Positions 9,807 to 20,513 of a stretch of 64,000 nt of DNA are shown here, one piece after another. The stretch covers positions 181,501 to 245,500 of the forward strand of contig CACBXW010000002.1 in assembly GCA_902543295.1 (NCBI GenBank). The letters run 5' to 3'. The position numbers were made by a program, and so were the translations under genes. The notes beneath the pieces were generated by a model that saw only the letters and a program-made list of their open reading frames with translations, was not told the DNA's origin and searched no databases. Within the stretch, counting starts at the first letter, position 1. Each line of letters opens with the position of its first letter. Source of the stretch: an uncultured Pelagibacteraceae bacterium (lineage in GTDB: Bacteria > Pseudomonadota > Alphaproteobacteria > Pelagibacterales > Pelagibacteraceae).

Positions 9807-11879
9807 TTATATTGCAGCTTGTTTAATTGATAACTTAACTTTTCCTCTATCAAAGCCGATTACCTTAACTTTGACTTCATCACCTTCTTTCACGACATCA
9901 GTTACCTTACCGACTCTCTTATCAGCAAGCTCTGAAATGTGAACTAGACCATCTTGTTTTCCTAAGAAATTAACAAATGCACCAAACTCCATAATTTTCA
10001 TAACTTTACCATTGTAAATTTTATTGAGTTCAGCTTTAGCAGTTAAGTCTTTTATCATCTGCATAGCTTTATTTCTTGATTCCTCATCCGGAGCTGCTAC
10101 TGTGACTTCTCCTTCATCATTGATGTCAACTTTTGCACCTGACACTTCAACTATTTCTCTTATAGTTGCACCACCTTTTCCAATGACTGTAGCAATATCT
10201 TTCTTATCTACAGTGATTTTTTCCATTTTAGGCGTATGTTTTCCAACATCTTCTCTTGATTTGGATAAAGCTTTGTTCATTTCGCCTAAGATATGAATTC
10301 TTCCATTTTTTGCCTGTTTTAGAGCTTGCTCCATAATTTCAAATGTTATTCCTGTAATTTTAATATCCATTTGAAGAGATGTTATTCCGTCTTTAGTTCC
10401 AGCAACTTTAAAGTCCATATCACCTAGGTGATCTTCATCTCCTAAAATATCTGAAAGAACACTAAATTCTTCTCCTTCTTTAATTAACCCCATAGCAATA
10501 CCAGCAACAGGCTCTTTAATTGGTACGCCTGCATCCATTAATGCTAAAGAAGAACCACAAACAGTTGCCATGGATGAAGAGCCATTTGACTCGGTTATCT
10601 CTGATACAATTCTGAATGTATATGGAAAACTTTCCTTTGAAGGCAAAGATGAGTTTATTGCTCTCCAAGCTAATTTCCCATGACCTATTTCTCTTCTTCC
10701 AGTACCTATTCTTCCAGTTTCTCCAACAGAGAAAGGCGGAAAATTATAATGAAGCATAAATCTTTCTTTTTGTAATCCGTCGAGACTTTCTATTTTCTGC
10801 TCATCATCAGATGTGCCGAGTGTAGTTGTAACTATTGCTTGTGTTTCTCCTCGAGTAAACAAAGCAGAGCCATGTACTCTTGGAAGAATTCCAACTTCAC
10901 ACATAATTGGTCTAACATCTGCAAGACCTCTACCATCAATTCTATTTTTATTTTTTAAAATATCTGTTCTGACAATTCTTTTTTCTAAATTTTTAAGTTC
11001 AGAATTTACATCAAGATCTGTATAATTTTCGTCTTCTTCATAAAGCTTTTTTGCTTTATCAGTTATCTCAGAAATTAAATTTGATCTTTCCTGTTTATCT
11101 TTTATTGAAAATGCTTTTTTAAGCTCTTCTGTAAATTCGCTTTCTAATTTATTTTTTACTTCTGAAAGATCTTTTTTCTCTACTACCCAATCAGGTTTTT
11201 TGCATTCTTTAGCTAGATCCTCAATCATCTCTATTACAGGAACAAACCCTTCGTGACCGAACTTAACAGCATTTAACATTTCCTCTTCAGTTAAACCACT
11301 TGCTTCGGACTCAACCATTAAAACCGCGTCTTTTGTTCCAGCCACCACAAGATCTAAATTAGAGTCTTTAAGTTGTGCTTTGGTAGGGTTAAGAACGTAT
11401 TCTCCTTTAATAAAGCCAACTCTAGACGCACCTACTGGGCCTAAAAATGGCATTCCTGAAATTGCTAATGCAGCTGATGATGCAATTATTGATAAAATAT
11501 CTGCTTCGTTCTCTTTGTCATAAGATATCACAGTTGGTAGTACCTGAACTTCGTTTTTAAATTCATCTGGGAATAATGGTCTAATAGGTCTATCAATTAA
11601 TCTTGAAATTAATGTTTCACTATCTGTTGGTCTGGCTTCTCTTTTAAAATATCCGCCAGGAATTTTACCAGCTGCGTAATATTTTTCTTGATAATTTACT
11701 GACAAAGGAAAGTAATCCATATCTGGATTAACTTTTTTGGCTCCAACTGCTGTTGCTAAAACTACTGTTTCTCCACACTGAGCGATGATTGCACCATCTG
11801 CTTGTCTTGCTATTTTACCTGTTTCTAAACTAATTTTTTTTCCTGCTACTTCTATTTCTTTCTTTACAACTTTAAACAT
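9807..11879 (-). CDS. pnp: Polyribonucleotide nucleotidyltransferase
   Basis: Full-length PNPase with KH and S1 domains; [16 protein letters not shown]-like core. Confidence 0.98.
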   Translation of the reverse strand: MFKVVKKEIEVAGKKISLETGKIARQADGAIIAQCGETVVLATAVGAKKVNPDMDYFPLSVNYQEKYYAAGKIPGGYFKREARPTDSETLISRLIDRPIRPLFPDEFKNEVQVLPTVISYDKENEADILSIIASSAALAISGMPFLGPVGASRVGFIKGEYVLNPTKAQLKDSNLDLVVAGTKDAVLMVESEASGLTEEEMLNAVKFGHEGFVPVIEMIEDLAKECKKPDWVVEKKDLSEVKNKLESEFTEELKKAFSIKDKQERSNLISEITDKAKKLYEEDENYTDLDVNSELKNLEKRIVRTDILKNKNRIDGRGLADVRPIMCEVGILPRVHGSALFTRGETQAIVTTTLGTSDDEQKIESLDGLQKERFMLHYNFPPFSVGETGRIGTGRREIGHGKLAWRAINSSLPSKESFPYTFRIVSEITESNGSSSMATVCGSSLALMDAGVPIKEPVAGIAMGLIKEGEEFSVLSDILGDEDHLGDMDFKVAGTKDGITSLQMDIKITGITFEIMEQALKQAKNGRIHILGEMNKALSKSREDVGKHTPKMEKITVDKKDIATVIGKGGATIREIVEVSGAKVDINDEGEVTVAAPDEESRNKAMQMIKDLTAKAELNKIYNGKVMKIMEFGAFVNFLGKQDGLVHISELADKRVGKVTDVVKEGDEVKVKVIGFDRGKVKLSIKQAAI

Positions 11880-12128
11880 TTACTTCCTTAAATTTAATTT
11901 TGATATTACTTCTTTATAAGACTCCATTTTATTTTTCTTTAAATAGTCTAATAATTTTTTTCTTCTATTTACTGCTCTTAAAAGTCCAACAGATGAATGT
12001 TTATCTTTTTTGAACTGTTTAATATGTTTAGACAAGTTCTCAATTTTATCTGTTAATTGAGCAACTTGAACTTCTGAAGAACCTGTATCCTTATCATGAA
12101 TTGAGAGTTCTTTTGCTTTATTTGTCAT
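11880..12128 (-). CDS. rpsO: 30S ribosomal protein S15
   Basis: DTGSSEVQVAQLTDKIENLSKHIKQFKKDKHS...LRAVNRRKKLLDYLKK. Confidence 0.98.
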   Translation of the reverse strand: MTNKAKELSIHDKDTGSSEVQVAQLTDKIENLSKHIKQFKKDKHSSVGLLRAVNRRKKLLDYLKKNKMESYKEVISKLNLRK

Positions 12129-12138
12129 TTTCTTTTCC

Positions 12139-12504
12139 TTATTTATTTGTTTGTTTTATTAAATTTTCAATTTTTTCTGCATAATCAAAAGAATCATCTT
12201 TTACGAAAAATAGTTTTGGTAAAAATTTCATTACTATCTTTTTTGATAAAACTTTTCTTATTACAAATGAAAATTCTTTTAATTTAGCAACGACTTCTTC
12301 AGCGTCTTTACCACCTAAAGGCATTACAAAAATTTTTGCTGTCTTTAAATCTGGAGACATTCTTACTTCAGTTACTGTTATTTCTTTGGTAGATAAATTT
12401 GGCAATTTTGCTTCATCTCTTATAAATAACATTCCAAGCGCCTGTTTAATCATTTCACCAACTCTTAGTTGTCTTTGAGTAACTGGTTTACCTAAACTGG
12501 TCAT
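12139..12504 (-). CDS. rbfA: Ribosome-binding factor A
   Basis: QRQLRVGEMIKQAL...ITVTEVRMSPDLKTAKIFVMPLGG. Confidence 0.93.
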   Translation of the reverse strand: MTSLGKPVTQRQLRVGEMIKQALGMLFIRDEAKLPNLSTKEITVTEVRMSPDLKTAKIFVMPLGGKDAEEVVAKLKEFSFVIRKVLSKKIVMKFLPKLFFVKDDSFDYAEKIENLIKQTNK

Positions 12505-14723
12505 TATATTGTTCTTTCTGTTATTGTAGAATTATAAACTTCAATTACGTCATTTTTCTGGAAATCGACAAAATCTTTTAGTGTTATTCCACATTCTAAA
12601 CCAGCAGATACTTGTTTAGTTTGATTTTTTTCTCTAAATATTGATCCTATTTTCCCATTGAAAATTATAGCTCCATCTCTAATTACCCTAGCGCTAGAGT
12701 CTTGTATAATTTCTCCATCTGTTACTTTTGAGCCCGCAACCTTGCCAACTTTTGAAACTTTAAATATTTCCAATATCTCAGCAGTTCCAATAATTTTTTC
12801 GTCTACTTCTGGTGTTAGTAAGCCAGACATTTTATTTTTTATGAAATCTAAAACTTCATAAATAATATTAAAATTAGAAATTGAAATTTTCTCTTGTTCA
12901 GCTCTTTTTTTAGCTTCTTTGCTAGGTTTAACATTAAAAGCTATAATTACGGCATTAGACGCTTTTGCTAATGTTACATCAGTTTCTGTAACCATTCCAA
13001 TATCTGATAAAAGTATTTTTGGCTTTACTTCATCATGTTTAATTTGATTTATAGCATTTTTTATAGCTTCTGATGAACCATGGACATCTGATTTTATAAT
13101 AATATTTAGTTCCTCAGATGATGTATCTTTAAAAGCAGAATCTTGGGTAACAAAAGATAATGGATTTTTGCTCTCTTTTGACTCTTGTATTCTGCCATCA
13201 GACAAAGATTTTGCTTCTTTTTCAGTTTTCAGAACAATAAAGTCATCTCCTGATTTAGCCGCTCCATTAATTCCTAGTATCTCAATTGGTGTTGAGGGTT
13301 CAGCTATATCAATTTGTTTCCCCTGATCATTTATTATGGCTCTGACTTTTCCCCACTTTAAACCGCTAACAAAATAATCTCCCTTTCTCAAAGTTCCTGC
13401 AGTAATAATTACATTTGCAATCGGTCCTCTTCCTATATCAATTTTGGACTCCAGAACAATCCCCTTTGCATCAGTATCAAAATCAGTTTTTAGGTCTAAT
13501 ATCTCAGCTTGCAAAATAACACTCTCAACTAATTTATCTAAATTCTGTTTTGTTTTAGTTGATATTTCTACCATCAATGTATCTCCTGATAAATCTTCAG
13601 CTATTAGTTCATATTCTAAAAGTTGATTTTTAATTTTTTGTGGGTCAGCTTCAGGGAGATCACATTTATTTATTGCTACAACAATTGGTACCCTGGCAGC
13701 TTTTGCATGTTTTATTGACTCTATTGTTTGAGGTTTTACCCCATCATCAGCAGCGACTACTAGTATTACTATATCAGTTAACTTTGAACCTCTTGCCCGC
13801 ATTTCAGTGAATGCTGCGTGACCAGGAGTATCGATAAAAGTTATCTTATTTTTTTGATGTGTTAACTGATATGCACCGATATGTTGGGTGATACCTCCAA
13901 ATTCACCTGAAACAACATTAGCTTTTCTTAAAGTATCTAAAACAGATGTCTTTCCATGATCCACGTGACCCATAACTGTTACAATAGGAGCTCTACTTTT
14001 TAGATTTTGAGTTTTAATTTCTTTAATTTTTTCTAAAATTTCTTCCGCTTTTTCCTCTTTAACAGGATTATGTCCAAATTCTTTAACTAAATATTCAGCC
14101 GTATCAGCATCAATTGTATGATTGATTGTAACTGTTACACCCATGCCCATCAAATGTTTTATTATGCTACTTGACTGCTCAGCCATTCTATTCGCCAATT
14201 CTCTTATAGTAATTACCTCAGGTATATTAATATCCCTTTTAATTGGTTTGAAGCTCTCTTTTGACTGCTCTTTGTTAAGTAATCTATTTTCTTTTTGCTT
14301 TGCTCTTTTTAAAGAAGCAAGACTTCTTGATCTTGTACCAATATCATCTTCACTTAAGGCTCTAGATACTGTAAGTTTTAATTCTCTCCTTTTGCTCCCT
14401 AATTTAGAAGATTTATTTTCTTTTTGAGAATTTTCGCCTTTTAATCTTCTTGTGGCCCTTTGTTCAGCTAATTTTCTTTTTTCAAAATCGGATGTTATAG
14501 GCGATGGAGGCTTTGAAAAATTGGTTTTTTTTGGAATAATTGTGTTTTGTGATTTACTTTCCGTTGAATTAAAACCTCTAGAAAAATTTGGCTTACCTCC
14601 AAACTTAGGAGTTCTTTTTTCAATTACGACTGTATTTTTTGATTGAGATTTTGCTTGTTCAATACTATTGATTGTCTTTTTGGACGCTCCAGAAATTGAT
14701 AACTTTAATTTTTTCTTTTCCAT
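12504..14723 (-). CDS. infB: Translation initiation factor IF-2
   Basis: VTVMGHVDHGKTSVLD, DTPGHAAFTEMRARG; start re-picked at MEKKKLKLS. Confidence 0.97.
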   Translation of the reverse strand: MEKKKLKLSISGASKKTINSIEQAKSQSKNTVVIEKRTPKFGGKPNFSRGFNSTESKSQNTIIPKKTNFSKPPSPITSDFEKRKLAEQRATRRLKGENSQKENKSSKLGSKRRELKLTVSRALSEDDIGTRSRSLASLKRAKQKENRLLNKEQSKESFKPIKRDINIPEVITIRELANRMAEQSSSIIKHLMGMGVTVTINHTIDADTAEYLVKEFGHNPVKEEKAEEILEKIKEIKTQNLKSRAPIVTVMGHVDHGKTSVLDTLRKANVVSGEFGGITQHIGAYQLTHQKNKITFIDTPGHAAFTEMRARGSKLTDIVILVVAADDGVKPQTIESIKHAKAARVPIVVAINKCDLPEADPQKIKNQLLEYELIAEDLSGDTLMVEISTKTKQNLDKLVESVILQAEILDLKTDFDTDAKGIVLESKIDIGRGPIANVIITAGTLRKGDYFVSGLKWGKVRAIINDQGKQIDIAEPSTPIEILGINGAAKSGDDFIVLKTEKEAKSLSDGRIQESKESKNPLSFVTQDSAFKDTSSEELNIIIKSDVHGSSEAIKNAINQIKHDEVKPKILLSDIGMVTETDVTLAKASNAVIIAFNVKPSKEAKKRAEQEKISISNFNIIYEVLDFIKNKMSGLLTPEVDEKIIGTAEILEIFKVSKVGKVAGSKVTDGEIIQDSSARVIRDGAIIFNGKIGSIFREKNQTKQVSAGLECGITLKDFVDFQKNDVIEVYNSTITERTI

Positions 14724-14733
14724 TTTCCATCTC

Positions 14734-16287
14734 TCAATCTTGATACACAATATCTCTTGCAGACATAATCAAATCATCAGCCTCTTTTTTTGAAAGAGCA
14801 AAATCTTCTAAATACCCCTTTATTCTTACTCTTTCACCTTTGATAATATCATATCCGCCCGTCAGTTCGTCAGATGCCAAATCTGCAAAATCATTTAGTG
14901 TTAATATTTTTTGTTCACCAAGTGTCACGAGCATTCCAGGCGTTAATCCTTTATGATTAATTAAATCATTCTCTAATCCTAAATCTTTAATTCTTTTAGC
15001 TATTTCCTCTTGGTCTTTTTGATAATATTCTTTAGCTCTTTCGATTAATTCTTTAGCAGTCTCTTCCTCTATACCTTCTATTTTCATTAAAGCATCTGGA
15101 TTACTATCTTTAATGTCATCTATTGATGAAAATCCTTCTGCTACTAATAACTGACCTAATGTTTCATCTAGCTCTAAATTTTTTACAAAATTATCTGTTT
15201 TCTCTTTGAATTCAATTTGTCTTCTCTCCGAATCTTCTTGGTCTGTCATTATGTTTATTTCATAATTCATTAGTTTAGTTGCCAATCTAACATTCTGCCC
15301 CCTTCTACCAATTGCTTTACTCAAATTTTCCTCAGTCAAAATAACGTCAAGCTTTCTTCCATCTTCATCTACATTAACTCTTTGAACTTCTGCTGGAGAA
15401 AGTGCATTTGCAACTACAACTGCTGGATCTTCTGACCAATTAACTATATCAATTTTTTCACCTTGTAGTTCGTTCACAACTGCTTGTACTCTACTTCCTC
15501 TCATACCTACACACGCTCCCACTGGATCTAGTGATGTATCAATTGCCTTTACACATATTTTAGCCCTGCTACCTGGATCTCTTGAGGATGATTTAATCTC
15601 AATAAGTCCATCGTATATTTCTGGAACTTCTTGAATGAAGAGTTTTTCCATAAATTTTGGATGTGCTCTTGACAAAAATATTTGTTGTCCTCTGGGTTCT
15701 CTTCTAACGTCTAAGCAATACGCCTTTACTCTATCTCCTGCTTTTATATTTTCTCTTGGAATCATTTCATTTTTTTGAATTATTGCTTCGGTTCTTCCTA
15801 GATCGACAATTACGTTTCCAAACTCTAATCTTTTAACTATACCGCTCAAGATTGTATCAATTTTATCTTTAAAATCATTATATTGTCTCTCTCTTTCAGC
15901 TTCCCTTACATTAAAACTTATTACTTGTTTTGCGGTTTGCGCTGCTATTCTCCCGAAATCAAAAGATGGTAATGGTTGAAGCACCTCATCTCCAATTTGT
16001 TTCCCTTCGTTTTTTTCGTTAAGTTTTATAGCTTCATTAAGAGTTATTTCTAAATTTGAATTTTCAGGTTTTTCAACAATTACAAGTTTTCTAAAAATTC
16101 CAATTTCACCATTTTCCCTATCTATTTCAACTTTGATTTCATTTTCAGATCCAAACTTAGATTTAGCTGCTTTTGCAATACCATTTTCCATCGATCCAAT
16201 TATTAACTCTTTATCAATAGATTTTTCTAATGCTACTGCCTCGGCTATTCTTATCAATTCTAATTTATCTGCTCTTCTATTTAACAT
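14734..16287 (-). CDS. nusA: Transcription termination/antitermination protein NusA
   Basis: S1/KH domains (VGACVGMRGSRVQAVVNELQGEKIDIV, LSKAIGRRGQNVRLA). Confidence 0.97.
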   Translation of the reverse strand: MLNRRADKLELIRIAEAVALEKSIDKELIIGSMENGIAKAAKSKFGSENEIKVEIDRENGEIGIFRKLVIVEKPENSNLEITLNEAIKLNEKNEGKQIGDEVLQPLPSFDFGRIAAQTAKQVISFNVREAERERQYNDFKDKIDTILSGIVKRLEFGNVIVDLGRTEAIIQKNEMIPRENIKAGDRVKAYCLDVRREPRGQQIFLSRAHPKFMEKLFIQEVPEIYDGLIEIKSSSRDPGSRAKICVKAIDTSLDPVGACVGMRGSRVQAVVNELQGEKIDIVNWSEDPAVVVANALSPAEVQRVNVDEDGRKLDVILTEENLSKAIGRRGQNVRLATKLMNYEINIMTDQEDSERRQIEFKEKTDNFVKNLELDETLGQLLVAEGFSSIDDIKDSNPDALMKIEGIEEETAKELIERAKEYYQKDQEEIAKRIKDLGLENDLINHKGLTPGMLVTLGEQKILTLNDFADLASDELTGGYDIIKGERVRIKGYLEDFALSKKEADDLIMSARDIVYQD

Positions 16288-16298
16288 TTCTAAGTCCT

Positions 16299-16321
16299 AA
16301 AAAAAAATGGGCCGAAGCCCA
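16299..16321 (-). terminator. Rho-independent terminator following metK (minus strand)
   Basis: Minus strand reads TGGGC-TTCG-GCCCA followed by nine T. Confidence 0.8.
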
Positions 16322-16381
16322 CTTTGAAATTTCAATAATGTTTTTGAAATATATTTATTTTTTTTTATTATTCAACTTTAT

Positions 16382-17545
16382 TTACTTACTAAATATGTCT
16401 GATTTATCTGTCTTTTCCCATGAAAATGAGCCTTTATCATCAGGAATTCTACCGAAGTGTCCGTAAGCAGCTGTTTTTTCATAAATAGGTTTATTTAATC
16501 CTAGCATTTCTCTTATTCCTCTAGGGCTTAAATCGAAATTTTCATGAATTAGCTTTTCTACATGAATATTTTTTTCGTTATCATTATCAAATAATTCGAC
16601 ATAAATAGATAAAGGTTTTGATACACCAATTGCATAAGCAAGTTGTATTAAACATTTATCAGCAATTTTAGATGCAACAACATTTTTTGCTAGATATCTA
16701 GATGCGTAAGCAGCGGATCTATCAACTTTTGTTGGGTCTTTGCCTGAAAAGGCTCCTCCTCCATGAGGTGCGGCTCCGCCATAAGTATCAACAATAATTT
16801 TTCTTCCTGTCAAACCGCTATCTCCATCAGGACCTCCAATTACAAAGTTACCAGTTGGATTTACATAAATTTCATTTTCATCCAATGAATTTAATAAATC
16901 TTTAGGTATTGATCTTTCGATATAAGGTTTAACTAGATCTCTTACTTGAGCTTGATTTACATCAGGTGAGTGTTGAGTTGATATAACTACAGATTTAACT
17001 GATGATGGCTTGCCATCTTTATATTCAATTGTTATTTGGCTTTTTGAATCTGGTTCTATATTTTTTAATTTACCAGATTTTCTATCCTCCGCCATAAGTC
17101 TTAATATTTTATGAGAATAATGTATTGGCGCCGGCATAAGAACATCGGTTTCATTGCATGCGTAACCAAACATAATACCTTGGTCACCAGCACCTTCATC
17201 TTTATTTCCAGAAGAGTCTACACCCATAGCAATATCAGAAGATTGAGCATGTAAATGACTTTCAACTGAAGTTGCCTCTTTCCAGGTAAATCCCTTTTGA
17301 TCATAACCTATATCTTTAATGCAATGTCTTACTTTTTCTATTAAATCTTCTTTTTTAATTTCTGGACCTCTTACTTCACCAGCTAATACAACTTTGTTTG
17401 TTGTTGTTAAAGTTTCACAGGCAACTCTTGATTGAGGTTCAGCTGCCAAATATGTATCTACAACCATATCTGAAATTCTATCGCAAACTTTGTCTGGATG
17501 ACCTTCGGATACTGACTCGCTAGTAAATAAGTAATCTTTTTTCAT
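16382..17545 (-). CDS. metK: S-adenosylmethionine synthetase
   Basis: [39 protein letters not shown]. Confidence 0.98.
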   Translation of the reverse strand: MKKDYLFTSESVSEGHPDKVCDRISDMVVDTYLAAEPQSRVACETLTTTNKVVLAGEVRGPEIKKEDLIEKVRHCIKDIGYDQKGFTWKEATSVESHLHAQSSDIAMGVDSSGNKDEGAGDQGIMFGYACNETDVLMPAPIHYSHKILRLMAEDRKSGKLKNIEPDSKSQITIEYKDGKPSSVKSVVISTQHSPDVNQAQVRDLVKPYIERSIPKDLLNSLDENEIYVNPTGNFVIGGPDGDSGLTGRKIIVDTYGGAAPHGGGAFSGKDPTKVDRSAAYASRYLAKNVVASKIADKCLIQLAYAIGVSKPLSIYVELFDNDNEKNIHVEKLIHENFDLSPRGIREMLGLNKPIYEKTAAYGHFGRIPDDKGSFSWEKTDKSDIFSK

Positions 17546-19062
17546 TTATTCTCCCTAATTTTTAAAATCACAATGAAAGTAGTATAAATTAGAACAAAAT
17601 AAAAGAAGATCTTATTACCGTACTTAGCAAAATAAGTTTTATTAACACGTTTGATTTTTTTAACATCAAAGTATCCTTTTTCTGTAATTTGTTTAATAAT
17701 TTGACCTTTAGGATTAACAAAAGCAGATATTCCATTATTTGTTGATCTTATAACATTTTTACCTTCTTCAATTGATCTGAATATTGAGTGACTCAAATGT
17801 TGTTGAGGTCCAATGGTTTTTCCAAACCAACCATCCTCAGAAATATTTAATATAAAATCATAATAATTTTTATTTGGATTGATTTTTCCTGAATAGATAA
17901 TTTCATAACAAATAAGTGGGATAAATTTTAATTGATTCATTTCCAAAATTTCTCTTTTATCATCAGCTGAAAATGATTGATATCCTTGAGTTATTTTTTT
18001 TAAACCTATTCTTTTAAAGAAATTTTCAAAAGGCAAAAATTCTCCAAATGGAACAAGTTTATTCTTATTATACTTATATAATAATTCTGACTCATTATTT
18101 AATACTATTAAAGAATTATAAATTTTATTTTGGTTGATACTATTTATACCCAATATGACCTTATGGTTAGTATTATAATTGTCTTTGAAGATATCTTTGA
18201 AAAATTTTAGATCTTTTAAGTATATGCCTGTAATAATTCCCTCTGGGTAAATGAATATTGTTTTTTTTAGGTTCTGTGGATCACTTAGACTAATCAATTC
18301 ATTAATACTTTTTTCAGTATCTTGGTTTGATAAAAATCTTTCAATGGGCACATTTGGAGAGACAACCCGAATAATGGAACTTAAATAATCATATTTTTTT
18401 TTTTCAAAATTTTTAATAATCAAATTTCCATATAAAAAGTTGATCATTACTAAGATTAAACTAAGACCAAATATTAAAAACTTAGTTAAGCTTTTATATT
18501 TAAAAAAGAATATTACTGGTAATAAAAATAAAGTTATTGATAATAAATTTAATGAATAAGTGCCTATATAAGACAAAATTTGTAAAGAATGTAAATTATT
18601 TGAAAGACTAAAAACCACTAAATTCCACGGAAAACCACCAAAAATAAAACTTCTCAGAAACTCAATTCCACCAAAAAAAATTGAAAAGATTAAAATTGAT
18701 GAGATTTTATTTTTTAAATTAAAAAAATTGCATAGAAAAGTAACTAAACCATAAAATATTCCCAAAAATAAAGGGATTAATAATAATGCAAATGGAATTA
18801 TAAATTTAAAATTTACATCGAATGTCAGGGAATTTGTAATCCAATAAAGGTTAGAAATAAAATAACCAAATCCAAAGACCCAACCTACAAAAAATGAAAT
18901 AATTTTATTATCTGCATAATTAATTAAAATGTAAAGTAATGTCGGGAGTGTTAAAAAATTAATAAAAACTAAATTATAAGGAGGTAAACTAAATGACGTT
19001 AATATACCTAAAAGTAAGCATATTAAAAATAGATACGCTTTATTTTCTAGAATAGAGTTCAA
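17542..19062 (-). CDS. lnt: Apolipoprotein N-acyltransferase
   Basis: Multi-TM N-terminus plus nitrilase domain ([29 protein letters not shown]). Confidence 0.93.
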   Translation of the reverse strand: MNSILENKAYLFLICLLLGILTSFSLPPYNLVFINFLTLPTLLYILINYADNKIISFFVGWVFGFGYFISNLYWITNSLTFDVNFKFIIPFALLLIPLFLGIFYGLVTFLCNFFNLKNKISSILIFSIFFGGIEFLRSFIFGGFPWNLVVFSLSNNLHSLQILSYIGTYSLNLLSITLFLLPVIFFFKYKSLTKFLIFGLSLILVMINFLYGNLIIKNFEKKKYDYLSSIIRVVSPNVPIERFLSNQDTEKSINELISLSDPQNLKKTIFIYPEGIITGIYLKDLKFFKDIFKDNYNTNHKVILGINSINQNKIYNSLIVLNNESELLYKYNKNKLVPFGEFLPFENFFKRIGLKKITQGYQSFSADDKREILEMNQLKFIPLICYEIIYSGKINPNKNYYDFILNISEDGWFGKTIGPQQHLSHSIFRSIEEGKNVIRSTNNGISAFVNPKGQIIKQITEKGYFDVKKIKRVNKTYFAKYGNKIFFYFVLIYTTFIVILKIRENK

Positions 19063-19505
19063 TTTATTTTATTCAATTTTTTAAATATTAAATTTTCTTT
19101 TTTTTTCATTAAATAGTAATCTTTATTTTTTTTATGATCATATCCCAGCAGATGTAAATAGCCGTGTATCCACATTTTATCTAATTCATAATCAAAACTA
19201 GATGATTTTGATCTTCTATTAATTATTTCAAAAGAAATTGCTATATCTCCTAAATACAATTTATTTTTTAATTTAACTTTTAAAGGAAAAGAAAGCACAT
19301 CTGTTGAAACATTTTTATTTCTAAACTTTGAATTTAAATCTTTCATTTTTTTATTATTAGTAAGCATCACAGTAAATTCTTGGTTTTTATTCTTAAAGGT
19401 ACTAAATCTAGATAATTTGTTTAATTTCTTTTTGAAGTAAATTTCCGGTTTTTTTAATTTTTTTTCCCAAATTTTTTTATCTATAACTATGTTGGCTTTA
19501 ATCAT
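19059..19505 (-). CDS. ybeY: Endoribonuclease YbeY
   Basis: STDVLSFPL, HGYLHLLGYDHKKN. Confidence 0.95.
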   Translation of the reverse strand: MIKANIVIDKKIWEKKLKKPEIYFKKKLNKLSRFSTFKNKNQEFTVMLTNNKKMKDLNSKFRNKNVSTDVLSFPLKVKLKNKLYLGDIAISFEIINRRSKSSSFDYELDKMWIHGYLHLLGYDHKKNKDYYLMKKKENLIFKKLNKIN

Positions 19506-20512
19506 TAATCTGAATTTTTATCAGAATAAGCCTTGACTATCTTAGAAACTAGTGGGTGTCTTACAACATCAGTATGATCGAAATCTACTGCAGATATCTC
19601 CTTTAAATGACCAAGTAATTTTTTTGATCTATTTAAACCTGACATTGTTTTATTAGGTAAGTCTATTTGTGATGGATCACCATTAATGACTATTTTAGAA
19701 TTTTCACCAATTCTTGTTAGGAACATTTTTATTTGAGTGTCAGTAGCATTTTGCGCTTCATCAAGAATTGCAAAAGAATTCTTTAAAGTTCTTCCTCTCA
19801 TAAAAGCAAGTGGTGCAATTTCAATATCTCCAACCTCTATTTTCTTTTGAATTTTTTCAAAATCTAATAAGTCATACAATGAATCATAAAGAGGTCTTAA
19901 ATAAGGATCAACTTTCTCTCTCATATCTCCTGGTAAGAAACCTAATCTTTCTCCTGCTTCTACTGCTGGTCTGGACAAAATGATACGTTCTATTTTTTTT
20001 TCAAGTAACATTGTTAAAGCAACCGCTACAGCTAAAAAAGTTTTACCAGTTCCTGCTGGTCCTGCAGAAATAACAATATCCGATTCTTTTAAAGCTCTTA
20101 TATAATTTTTTTGCTTCTCTGATCTTGGTATTACAGATTTTTTTGGAGTTTTTATTATGTATTCTACATTCCCACTTTTATTTGTAACTTTCTCATCAAT
20201 CATAAATTTATTTACAGATGACTCTATATCCTTTTTTTCTAATGTTCCATTATTTAAAAATTGATCTACAAGAAATTGAATTGCATTTTTTATTAATTCA
20301 TTTTTTTCAGGAGTATTTTTTAATAAAATTGAATTTCCTCTAGAGTAAATGCTAGTATTTGTAATTTTTTCTAATTCTTTTAAGTTATTATTAAATTCTC
20401 CTAAAACACCTAAAAGTAGTTCATTACTTTGAAATACAATGCTTAAGGCATTATTTTCTGAATATACGTATTTTAAATCAGGATTAATTTTTGATTTTGC
20501 AAAATTTTTCAA
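19505..20512 (-). CDS. phoH: PhoH-like ATPase
   Basis: SAGPAGTGKTFLAVA, RPAVEAGERLGFLPGDMREKVDPYLRPLYD. Confidence 0.96.
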   Translation of the reverse strand: MKNFAKSKINPDLKYVYSENNALSIVFQSNELLLGVLGEFNNNLKELEKITNTSIYSRGNSILLKNTPEKNELIKNAIQFLVDQFLNNGTLEKKDIESSVNKFMIDEKVTNKSGNVEYIIKTPKKSVIPRSEKQKNYIRALKESDIVISAGPAGTGKTFLAVAVALTMLLEKKIERIILSRPAVEAGERLGFLPGDMREKVDPYLRPLYDSLYDLLDFEKIQKKIEVGDIEIAPLAFMRGRTLKNSFAILDEAQNATDTQIKMFLTRIGENSKIVINGDPSQIDLPNKTMSGLNRSKKLLGHLKEISAVDFDHTDVVRHPLVSKIVKAYSDKNSD

Positions 20513-20513
20513 A

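Noticed and set aside
10024-11025. Plus-strand ORFs opposite pnp (10024..10296, 10813..11025)
   Set aside because: Antisense to a confident full-length pnp; low-complexity S/L/I-rich translations typical of spurious antisense ORFs in AT-rich coding DNA
13960-13985. ccacgtgac in infB and a CACGTG near 55405 in rho as further parS sites
   Set aside because: Only the 6-bp CACGTG core matches; flanks do not fit TGTTNCACGTGNAACA
12658-14646. Plus-strand ORFs opposite infB (12658..12861, 13444..13626, 14122..14427, 14452..14646)
   Set aside because: All antisense to infB, with no recognisable domains
17546-17600. Possible SAM riboswitch ahead of metK
   Set aside because: metK overlaps the upstream lnt gene by 4 bp, leaving no leader for an aptamer
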